Source: Monoplex corrugatus (Eukaryota > Mollusca > Gastropoda > Littorinimorpha > Ranellidae). From it: a stretch of 64,000 bases of DNA. The notes beneath the pieces were generated by a model. That model made no database searches and was not told the origin of the DNA. It saw only the letters and a list, made by a program, of their open reading frames with translations. Position numbers and translations under genes: made by a program. The DNA is taken from assembly GCA_030674185.1 (NCBI GenBank), contig CM060307.1:63751153-63815152 (forward strand), written 5' to 3'. Shown piece by piece: positions 14,188 through 26,100 of this stretch. Position 1 is the stretch's first letter. The number at the start of each line of letters is the position of its first letter.

Positions 14188-17100
14188 TGTGTTGTGGTGT
14201 GTGTGTGTGTGTTGTGTGTGGTGCGTGCGTGCGTGCGTGCGTGCATGCGTGCGTGCGTGCGCGTGTGCGTTTGTGTGGCATGAAAGTGTACCACATATAC
14301 AGTGATACATGTGTGTGTGTGTATACATATGTGGGTATACATGTACGTGTATGTTTTAAAAAATACTGAACACATTTCTTATCCAGACCATTTCCAGTGT
14401 TTATGTACTTGGTGTCTTGCCAAAGTTTCATCAAGTTACATTTACTTAGGAATAAAAAGGAAATTTTCCTTCTAAAATTACGTTTAATCTAACATACTTA
14501 CCATGGCTCACTGATGCAATAAGCGGCAGCGATTTGCCATTTCTGCCTCATAAACAATAAAGTCCGAAGGGACCATAACTGAGAGTATCCATGTCTTGCG
14601 CATGCGCATGTGCTCTTCCTCTTTTCGAGGAAACCAAACCCTGATTGTGAATGGAAGGAACCAGGAAGGCGGGGAGGACGGGAGGGACTCTGCGTGAGCC
14701 ACGGTAAGTATGTTAGATTAAACGTAATTTTAGAAGGAAAATTTCCTTTTAATTACACATACTGTACCGTGGCTCACTGATGCAGAATAGCGCTATCCGG
14801 AAGGAGGGCTTACCTGGTTAACGCCTGGAGGAATGAGACAAGTCAGGGCGTGCAGTAGAGATGGGGTGTTGAGCCACCACAGTGGAAGCGATACCCCTAG
14901 ATCCATCGTCACGCAGACGTAGACATCGCGCCGGTAGGATGGAATGAACGTGCCCGGAGAACGCCAATGCGTGGCGTCCAGGACACTCAGGGGGGCTGGC
15001 ACTGAGTGAACGCCAGTGACAAGGCCCATGCTCTAATCTCATGGGGCCTCAGGGAGAAGACAGCCGAATCTGAGCCCGGCTGGCATATGCATCCTTGATG
15101 AGAGGTGGATGGTGGCTAATGGCCTTCTTATAACTTTTGTTGTAAGAGAGAAACAGGTGGTGCTGCTTCTGGCGAGAAGATTTCGTCATCCGACAAGATA
15201 GACTCGGGATGAAGAGATAGATAGAGAACGCGACGGTCTTGGCAAAGAGTCGGAGTAGGCGGAGAGACATTGAGCCCTCCGGTTCAAAAGCAACATCCCC
15301 AGGGAGTCCGCCAAGAGCGTGCACTTCGCTACAGTGCCTCCCCGACGCTAGAGTGAGTAGAAAGGCCGTCCGAAATGAGAGGAAGTTGGGAGAACACTCC
15401 CTGATGGGCTCGTTAAGGCGAAAATCCCAGGGAGGAGAGGACGAGAAGGAGATCCCCAGCTGGGTGCCCGGGGGGGGTCAGGCTTCCCGAAGGGAAGCCC
15501 TACGGACAATATCCAGCAGGACAGGGTTGTCGACGAATGAAGGACTACCCGACTGGCTGATGGTATTGCAGATGGCTGCCCTGCGTCCCTTCACTGAGGA
15601 GGGCACCACAGGGCCGATCACTGCCGGGGACAAGCCTAATAGAGACATTGAGGCCTGCACAGCAGCCAAGCAGGAAGGTTTAGAGCCTCCGGGTTGCTGT
15701 GCAGAATGCGTGACCTTGGTTGAAGCAAGGACCGGCCTGTGACAGTGTGTTTTATTGGAGCACATGGGACAGGTGCAGCAGTTCCGGAAACCATGTTTGG
15801 GCAGGCCATCGAGGCGCCACGAGAACCATCGTGGCAGAGTCTGCCCGCACCTTCCGCAGAACATTCCCAGTTAGGGGAACGGAGGGAAGTCGTAGCCCGA
15901 CAGGACTGACCGTGGGATGGACGGAGCATCCACGGGCCAAGCCGAAGGATCTGAGACTGGAAAGACATACAGATGAAGGCGGTGGTGGAATCTGGTGGCA
16001 AACAGGTCCACTTGTGATTTGGACCACGCTGCCCACACTGGCTTTAGAGCTGCACAGACCAGTGCCTGTTCTGAGGGAAGAATCCTGTGGGAGCTGCGGA
16101 CAGAGGCCGCAAGTATGTTCATCTTTCCCGGGACATGCATCGCTGAGATCCGAAAGGATTGTTCTACACACCAGAGTGGAAGCTGTTCCGCTCTCCGAGA
16201 CAAGGAGTGGGAGCGGGCGCCCCTTTGCTTGTTGATGTAACAAGCCATAGTAGTGTTGTCCGTGTCGATGCGAACATGTTTTCCCTTAAGAAAGGGGAGA
16301 AAGTCTCTGGGGGCTTAAAAAACTGCCTTCAGTTCCAGCATGTTGATGTGACAGGAAAGGAGGTCTTGTGACCATTGACCTGCTGCTGTTAGCAGGCCCA
16401 CGTAGGCCCCCCACCCGGATTAGGACGCATCCGTGAACAAGTCCGCTGAGGAGGGGGGTGTGTGATATGGACTCCCTGGGCTAACCGGGACCGGGAGTGC
16501 CATTTGCTCACTGATGATTGGTCCCAAGCAACCCTGGGGAAAAGCCCTGAACTGGAAGAATCGGTTCCTCGAAACGAATTGGAGGTACGTCCTGTCCCTT
16601 GGGTGAATAAAGAGATGGGAATACGCATCTCTGAGATCAATGGAAATCCCCCAGTCGTCCGGGAGCAAGGCATCACAGATAGACCTAGGGGTTTCCATCT
16701 GAAAGTGTCTATGTGTCGGACAGACTGCCCACAGGATCGCCTGTGGGGGGGGGGGTGCTTGCCCTAGCCCCTTTGGGGCTGAAGGAGGCGCAAAATGTCT
16801 CCTGTGGAGGCCCCTGGAAGGTGGGGGAGCCGCTGGAGCAAGGCGCTTTGCGCGGGGCAAGCGGGACCAGAGTGAAGGGCGAGGTCCCTCCTGATTTCGT
16901 CCTGACTCTTGATAGTGGCCTGCACGTGGGTCCCGAAGAGGGAACCAGACCTAAGTGGCACAGCTCTTGAGGAAGCTCTGGCAGATGAAGAGCGGGTGAC
17001 CAAAGATGGTAAGAGTACCGCATTTGGCCTTGACAGGACTGAATTGAGGTACAATCTGGCGAAGGCATTGGCCGAGTGCTTGAGGTCTTTCTGCCATGGA

Positions 17101-20100
17101 GTGAATGGAAGCAACCATTGCGGGAGAGACAGGTGACTGACGGAGAGAAGCGGGCTCGTAGTCTGGGTCCTGAAGAGCGGACACCAGACCACACCCAAGA
17201 AGGAATCCACCACTGGATCCACTTCCAGACCTCTCCTGGCAGTCTCCTCCCAGTTTGCCAGGCAGCGCTGCGAGAGGGAGATATGCCGCTGCTGGGCCTG
17301 AGACCTCTCTTGCGCTAAGAGGAGGTTATCCTGTGTGAGGGAGAGTGGCGACTCTGGAATGGCCTCATGGGCCATGAGGACCGCTCTGTGGAAAGGGAGT
17401 TTCTCTGGCCTCAGGAATTTCCCGTAAGCCAGAGCTCAACGAAGTCGGGCACAGAGCCTGGAAGGATGTCCTGTGCCTCAGTGCCCCTCACCTTGCTATG
17501 AGCCCTCCTCACCGAGTCAGCCACCAAGCCTGACTTTTAGGAAAGGGGAGGCTGGGGCTGTGAGAGGAAGGGCACCAAGGCGAGCTCTGCCACGGCAGGG
17601 CAGGGAGCCTTGGCCTCTTGGGAAGCGGGATAATAATAATAATAATAATAATTACAATATTTATATAGAGCCCTCATCATCCGATTTCGAGTCAGTGTAC
17701 CCCCGGCCCGCCTACAGAGGAGGTGATGGACTGTGGAGTGCCCGAGTGTGGGCAAACTCCAAACGGACTGGGGTCAGAAGCCCCGGGGAGGCCCCCTTGG
17801 GGAGGAATCCAATCTGGGGGGGATCCAGAGGGGTGGTCAAGGCAGTCACCTGCGTGGGTGGGGCGCCGGGCATAAAGCGGGGCCACCAAGTATACCCTGC
17901 GAACGAGGCAAGGGGAAATCCCATAGATGGGAAGTGCTGCCATGGCGCCATGTACGGTGCCATGGGAGGCGTCATGGGCTGAGCCGATGGAATCCCCGGA
18001 TCCCCGTCCCAAGGGGCCAGCCTGCTGGGGGTCGGTTGTCATTTGCCAAGACGACTAAGCGCTCTGTCCACAATGGGACAGAGATGTGCCAGCCTGCAGT
18101 GGGTCGCTTGGCATTTGCCAAGGCGACCAAGCACTCTGTCCGGATGGGACAAAGAGGTTGGAGCGGGGGCACAAGCAGGCGGCAGGGAGGAAAGGAGACA
18201 ACCTGGGCGGATCTACGATCTGACGCCCGTAATAGGGGGGTTGCCTCCCTTGGCCCGCCTGGCGAACCAGGGGGTGAGCCATTTTCTGCCCAAGTGCTGG
18301 CCTTCCTGCCTCCCGAAGGAGACCCATACCCGTGTCGCCCTTCAGCCATAGGGGCTGAAGCAGTAGCAGCTGAACCGGGTTTGAGCTGTACGGAGGGGGC
18401 GAGTACGGAATCGACAGAACCGCAGCTGAGTCGATTACCGTGAGGGGCAGTGTGAAGGCCGCAAAATAACAAAAAGTCAACAGAGCCGAAGCTGAGTTGA
18501 GGGCTCGTGGTCATGGCAACAGAACCGTAGTTGAGTTGTGATGACCAAGCCGGGGCGGACCTACGGTCTGACGCCCGCGACAGGGGTGTTGTCACCCATG
18601 ACCCACCTGGCTAAGCAGGGGGTGAGCCTTTTTCAGAGCTGCAGCTGCGTTGAGGGCACAAGCAGGCTGCAGGAGGGAGACAACCTGGGCGGATCTATGA
18701 TCTGACGCCCGTAATAGGGGGGTTGTCTCCCTTGGCCCGCCTGGCGAACCAGGGGTCCGGGGCAGCACATTTTCTGTCAAGGTGCTGGCCTTCCTGCCTC
18801 CCAAAGGAGACCCATACCCGTGTCGCCCTTCAGCCATAGGGGCTGAAACAGTAGCAGCTGAACCGGGGTTGAGCTGTACTGAGAGGGCGAGTACGGAATC
18901 GACAGAGCCGCAGCCAGAGTCGATTACCGTGAGGGGCAGTGTGAAGGCCGCAAAATGACAAGAAGTCAACAGAGCCGCAGCTGAGTTGAGGGCTCGTGGT
19001 CATGGCAACAGAACCGTAGTTGATTGTGATGACCAGCCGGGGCGGAATCGGGCTGAGCCCGTGGGTAATGGTCCCCAGTGGGTCGGGGGTTCCCCAGTGC
19101 CCAAAGGGCCAGCCTGCTGGGGGCCGCTTGGCATTTGCCAAGGCAGCAAGTGCTCTGTCCGGAATGGGACAGAGAGGTGCCAGCCCGCCATGGGTCGCTT
19201 GGTATTTGCCAAGGCGCCCAAGAGCTCTGTCCGGAATGGGACAGAGAGGTTGGGGCGGGGGCAGCAGCAGGCTGCGGGGGAGGAAGGGAGGCAACCGGGG
19301 CGGATCGACGATCTGACGCCCATAAAGGGGGGTTGTCTCCCTTGGCCCACCTGGGAACAGGAAGGTCCGTGGCGAGGGGGTGAGCCAGTTTCAGTCAAAG
19401 TGCTGGCCTTCCTGCCTCCCAAGGAGACCCATACCCAAGTCGCCCTTCAGCCATAGGGGCTGAAACTTTATCAGCAGAACCGGAGTTGAGCTGTACGAAG
19501 GGGGCGAGCACAGGATCGACAGAACCGCAGTTAAGTCGTTAACCGTGATGGGTAGTGTGAAGGCCGCAAAATGACGAAAAGTCAACTGAGCCGGAGCTGA
19601 GTTGAGGGCTCATGGTCACCGCAACAGAACCGTAGCTGAGTTGTGATGACTTGTCGAGAGAGTGAGAAGAGAAGACGTAGAAGGGAGAGACAAAGATGAA
19701 GAGAGAGCGGGTTTTGGTGCGCCGGTCGAACCACCGGTCTGTGGGTTGGAGAATTTGGCGAAAGAAATCTTCTTAACCCTCGCTTTGCCACCCAATCGCT
19801 TAACGAAACATAGGCAAGACACAAAAACAGCAACGAGAATCGATCGATCGCGTAGCGAAATCGAAAAATACTTAGCTGCTCAGAGAGTACGAGGCGAGCT
19901 GGAAGATGGCTGCCGAGAAAAGAGGAAGAGCACATGCGCATGCGCAAGACATGGATACTCTCAGAGTTATGGTCCCTTCGGACTTTATTGTTTATGAGGC
20001 AGAAATGGCAAATCGCTGCCGCTTATTGCATCAGTGAGCCACGGTACAGTATGTGTAATTAAAACATGTTTAAAACAAGCAAGAAAAGAACCATGTTGCA

Positions 20101-23100
20101 CATCAGCAGCACCAACCGGAAGTATATTCTTTTCCAGTCTATTTGAATCCACCAGTGGCATTATTCTATTCAACACACAATGAGATCAAGAACAGAGCCA
20201 CGCAAAGCTACAAGTGATAGGTGTGACAGCCAAATTTGGTGAGTAAAGAGTGGAGATTTATTTGATCTTCCATGTAACTTTCAATTCCTCAAGACAGCAT
20301 CTCTACAGAAACTGAAACTGAAACTGATACAGGAGACTGGAAAAATCTCCTACCTTTCACTCACCAGGTATTACCAAACGTGACTATCATCCTATGTTTG
20401 AATCCCCTTTGTGAATACATATTCAAAATAAAAATCCTTAAAGTCATGTCAATGTCTGGTGGCTTATGGAAAGATCGAATTACCCAAAATGCATACCCTT
20501 AAAAAGGAATATGACCGCCTACATGATGGGGAGACGCACCAAAAACGAATATGCTGACAGTGTAGCAACATAATGCCTACACAGACTGGGCCTAACAAAC
20601 ATAACAATGTGAATACATGCATCTGAGATACTATCACCTGGAATAGAAAAGAACTGCAATTCAAAGATGCCCTTTTATTTTCAAACATCCTCTCTGGACA
20701 TTGTTTGGAATACGCTCATATGACTAAAAGACTGAATAATTCACATCTAGGCAGGATAAGCCATCTTACTTACAGAATACCTCACCTTGCTATCAACAGA
20801 AGTGCGAGGTACGTCTCTGGTGCCTGTAGGTGGCACCACAGGTGTCTTCACGTACTCTTGTTCTGATGGGTGGCGAAGCTTTATGGCTGCCTCTGCATCC
20901 ACTTTGATGGACAGGTGAATTGATGGAAGAATGCTGATATACCTGACAGCAAAGACAATATTTACAAATGACACTTGCATCACCCAATAAACTGCTACTA
21001 TAAAATGCGGAAAATGATCATAGTTAAACAAGTTTTATGCTGATTCATATATTCCATCTCATATGCAATGATACTCATTATCAAAACCCAAAACTCAGAA
21101 GCAATCAAGAATGAATACATTTATAAATTATAAACCTATAATCGATAATGACCCCGAGCTGCAAGGAAAACATCTGTTCTTACACTGAAATTCATTAGTC
21201 ACGTTCATTACTATTACTTTCTTAAAACCTTAAATACAGAATAAGCTTGCTTTTATTATGAAATCTTTGTAGTTTGTAACCACATACATTAGAAAGTTGA
21301 AACAACAAAAGAGTCCTTTGTTAAACACTGTCTTATAAGCCCTCTCTGCCTATTTAAAGCATGTCCTTACAACTAAACAACATTAATATGATGTCACTTC
21401 ATATCTTTATCCTCTTTATCTGACAACTGTTTTGACTTACCTGCCAGGTAAACTCAGGTTATACAAGGCAAAGAGACGTGGCCAGTGTTTGTGTGACAGT
21501 CCTCGCCATATTTCCAGATCTGTGTGCTCCACCGGCCCAGTCTGCAGCAGCTCCTCTCCTCCACCCCATCCAAAGCCCCAGCCCCAGCCCCCTCCTGTCC
21601 GTCCTGCACTCTCATCTTCTCCTCTCTCCAGGCGCTCGGGTAGCATGTCTGTGGTGAGGGCAGGGTCTGACCAAGAGTGGTGCTGGTGGGAAGGATGATG
21701 AGGGGACAAGGAGCTGTCTTCCAAATTGGCAATATGTTCCACGAGGCCCGTCTTGTATACGATCAGGCCTATCCAGATTACTGTGCACACCTTGACAAAA
21801 ATAATGGCAGATTATATGCTATCAGCCCTTTCACTCAACAATTTATCCAAAACCTACAAGCATGAGAAAGAAAGCAGGCTGGTCCAGCCTGTCTGACTTG
21901 CATGCTGTTGTATCCCAGACAAAGTTGAAAGTCTGTCTGTTGCTGTGTCCTGTCAATCTTGATATGATCACACTGTGACTATATAAAAGATTAGATAACC
22001 ATGATGATAATGGTGATAGAGATAATGACAACAAACTTACTAAATCAGCAGAACATAAACAAGCATCTATTAGTATTACACATGACAAATTTGTGCTCAC
22101 AGTTTTGATACAATAACTACCTCAAAAACATATGAACATAAACCACAGTCCCTGAAACTGTATTTTGTAAACATTTGGTTTATTCATTTATTTATTTATA
22201 TTTTGGTACAGATCAACCTCTGCAATAGTCACAAACAGAGCATTCTTAATTACAGATCTGGCATCTTCACTCTACTGCAGACACACAGACTCAGCCAACT
22301 AAAACACATCCTCTGTATCATACAAACTCACAATGATGATTCTCTGAAAGATGCGAGTACTGGCCCAGAAATAAAAGAGCTTCAGGCGGCGAGGCATCTT
22401 CTGAAAGAAGTCGTCTTGTCCCATGGCAGAAGTGGACAGGGACATGTGTTGACTGAAGGCCAGGTCAAGGCGAGGAGCTGACCTAGAGCGATAGATCTTG
22501 GGACCAGGTTGCCATTGGTCAGTCATACTGACCGCAGTAGGAGATGGAGAAGGAGTGGGGGATGGCACGGACGATGTGGCAGGGTCTGTGGGAGGGGTGG
22601 AAGGTTGGCGCTGGGTAAAGGGGCACAATATCAAGGGCTGGATAGGGTTTTCTTCATCTGCATCTTCTTCAGGCTCACTCGTAGACTGCACCCTCTGCCG
22701 ATGAAGATCTGCCAGCTGCAGACAAACAAACAAATCATTAAGCAATCATGCAACTTCTAAACATTTCCATGTCCATTCTAACACACTGGTGACCACACAA
22801 AAGTAATTTCAGGCAACAGTGAAATGATGCAAGATCACTTGGTTTGGTCAAATCACTTGAGAAACAAAAGTGTCTAATAAACCACCCTTGAGGATATCGA
22901 GGAACAAGGCAGTCACTAAGGTTAACTACAGTCCAGTCTTTGGATTAACCTTAGTGACCACAACATGCTTGAACTACTTCCTGCCCTATCTCAGAGGAAA
23001 AGATGGCAGATCCTGTCTGTTACTGTATCTAATCAGTACATCCAAAGACCATACCGATTACAGGACTTCGTTATAATGGTCACAATCTATTCTACTACAA

Positions 23101-26100
23101 GTGTTTGTGTGATATACCTTGCCTTCTATTAATCAGTATTTTCACTAATGACAAAAGCCTGATCATGTAAACTTGAGGATGATGCAGATGTTCCTGTGAT
23201 GAAACATTTCTGACACAAAATATTCAATATGAAAGCAACACAGGGAAAAAAATCTGTAAAATGATCAGTTCTTGTCAGTACAGTATGTGATGCAATACAA
23301 AGGACATATACTATAACACCCATGAACAATGAAATATTACCAGATCCCACATCCGAACATGTTAACTCTGTACAGTTTCACAGTATACTATAACAACTAT
23401 ATGTGTGAACATAAGCAGATAACAGTTGCATCAACACGTAACAATAAAAAAAACTCAATCAAAAGACTGTAAAATGCAAGATTTGTTTTACCTCCATCCG
23501 TCGTATATCCACAGACAGAATGGTAGCAAAGAAGAACATCTGCAGAAAGAAGTCTGTCCATAGTCCTACCAGAGCAAACAGGCAGAATTCCTGGGAAAAA
23601 AGCAAATGAAACTATTAATTCAATATAACAAGACGCATGCATTACTTTAAAAGAGACATGTTCACAAAAGCATTGCTCTGACTGCATAAGAGATCTGAGA
23701 TCTCTGTGCTGAATAGGAATACACAAAAGAAATGACTAAACATTTAAAGGAGATCGTTTGTGGGAGTTGGGGGATCCCCTCCCCCCTTCCTAATATCAGG
23801 TGTACAGACCTGCCAACCCCTCTAAGCCTGCAATAGTACCTTTATAAATTTTTTATAGTATTTTTTCAAAAACAGTAGTATTCCAAGTATACAAAGAATT
23901 ATATACCTCATTATAAAGTAGATTCGTCTCGTCATTTGTGGCTCCAGGAACACATATTTTCACATGTATCACTTCTAATGTCTTTTTTCACATGCATCAC
24001 AAATTCTGAGTTCAAGTGTCTGTTTTCCACATATATTGATCACTATGAGTTCCAGTGTCTGTCTCCACTGAGGCACAATCACATATGATTCACTCAAAAA
24101 ACATAAATTCTAATGTCTGCTTCGCTACAAACTGCATTGTCAAAATGACAATTTGAAGCCAACAAGGCACACTTTGAAAGTTACTGAGTTGTGTCGGTAG
24201 AGCTTGTTGCACTGTGCTCAGTGTGCTGCCTTTTGGTAGCTGACTTGCACTTTTTCAAGAGCTCATCAGAGAACACTGCTTTGTAGCATGGGCCCCCTTT
24301 CTTGGACTTCAGAACCATGAGAGCATCCAATGTCTTTGCCCCTATGGATCCCCGAAAGTCAGTCTTGTTTCTTCGCACTTGACTGAAGATTCTCTCACAC
24401 CCACAGTTGGACACAGGGATGAGGAGAATTGACAGCATGAACTGGGACAGATGTTTCAGTCTAGTGGCACCATTGTGATCTTTCATGGCACCAATCTCCT
24501 TCCACTGCAGTTCTGCTGATGGCTGGTTCAACACCACAGGTGGAAGTTCTGCTGCCTGGTACTCCAGAAACTCTCCCTCCAGCTCATCAGGGGTTGTGTT
24601 AGGTGGCAGAGTGCATGGGAACTTCTTCAAGAAGTATTTCAAAGAAGATGCTTGAACTGACTTCTGCAGGTTCACATCCGCAAGCTCTGCATGTTTCCAT
24701 AGAGTTTCCTCGGCCGGGTTCAGCTTCTCTTTCATGTACTTGCATGCCTCCTTGTAGAATGTCTTCACATTCTCCATGAAGATCTGCTGCTGCTTACTTT
24801 CCACACAGTCCAGGTGTTCTCGGGTGGTGCTACCAATGAAGATGTCTTCATCACGCTTCATGTTGTATGAGGATTTGAAGTCCACATCCATCAGGGCCCC
24901 ATTGTTCAGAGCAGCTGGCTTCAGATAACTGACAAGCAGGCGTCTGTACAGTCGTTCCATGTCTCTCTTGATCAGATGGATTCTGGCGCTGTCGGTCTGT
25001 TCAAGTTTGTTGACTTGGTTGAACACCTCCAAGACTGTTGCATAGAACAAGACATACAATTTGGTGGTCTTGCGCCGGAAGAAATCCCCGAGTTTTTGCC
25101 TCATAGGTGGGTCAGAACTAGATGTACTTGAAGCATGTGATGTCTTCACACTGCATTCTTCCTTGAAGAATTTGTCCAAAGCGTTCCACTGCTCAACTGC
25201 TCTGTCCAAGGCAGCCCCAAGAGAGAGCCATCGGGTGGGAACATGCTCAACAACCTTGTGCTCTGGCAAGCCTAGTTCCTTCTGGATCTGCTTCAGGCGT
25301 TGCTGTCTGCCAGTGCTCTTGGAGAAATACCAGGCCAGTTGACGCATTGTGTCATCAAGGTCAAACTTGCTAGACTCCTTCATGGCTTTCTTCACAGTCA
25401 GACTAAGGAGATGGCATACACATCTGGCCAAGAAGGTCTCTGGATGCTTGTCTCTGATGAACGAGATGACACCTTTGTTGACCCCAATCATGACATTGGC
25501 ATTGTCGGTTACAAATGCCAGGCAGTTCCTCCAGTCTATCTGGTAAGCCCTTAGCTCAGAGTCCAACAACTGAAAGATGTGTTCTCCAGTGGCTGACGTC
25601 TCACATGAGGGGACACTGAGCAGTTCAGTTTTGATAGTTCCATGGGGATCCACAGCTCTCACAACAATGGGAAAGAACTTGTCTTCCCCCTCCTGACTAC
25701 CATCAGTACCTAACACAAAGGGTCCCTTCATGCACTGCACAAGTTCAGCCTTACTATCTTCAGCACATTCCTTCACAATGGATGTGGTTTTTGTTCTTGC
25801 AGAACTGTAGGTATCTGCTATGTTGCTGTCAGGAAACATCTTCTTAAACAACTGTCCAGCATGGTCAGAGGCTGAAAGTGGCACGTTGTGTTCCACCAAA
25901 AACGCCGTGAAATATGCCTCTGCACGAATGGGCTGGAGATCAGTATCTTCAGTTCTTTGAATATAATCAACAAGAGAAGAGGTGTTTCTTAAGGCTGATG
26001 CCTTTGCAATGTGCCTCAACGAAGTCACGTGCTTTTTTACATCGTCGATCCCGCCATGCGAAACTAGAAAATCGAACTCACAAGCACTGCACCTTGCATA

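Larger units (their letters stand above)
14455..20064 (-). mobile_element. DIRS-type tyrosine-recombinase retrotransposon, internally deleted
   Basis: Order on the minus strand: outer end and inverted terminal repeat (20064-19915), gag-like region with tandem repeats (about 19650-17100), RT fragment (about 16720-16515), RNase H (about 16450-15880), tyrosine recombinase (about 15760-14800), internal complementary region (14787-14694), terminal repeat (14632-14455). The presence of a recombinase instead of an integrase or endonuclease, inverted termini and an internal region complementary to both ends define DIRS elements, which integrate through a circular intermediate without target duplication. 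Frames are broken in several places, and the RT catalytic YxDD block is missing, so the copy cannot be autonomous. It sits in SCAP intron 14 in sense orientation. Confidence 0.92.

Noticed and set aside
14009..14434. Open frames of about 60-120 codons rich in C/V or H/T
   Set aside because: They are translations of GT/CA and TATG microsatellites on both strands at once. The same applies to frames at 29826-30050, 30652-30976, 41223-41562 and 50651-51026.
15239..18443. Long plus-strand frames in the DIRS region
   Set aside because: G+C-rich sequence with few stops gives open frames on both strands. Only the minus strand shows RT, RNase H and recombinase motifs.
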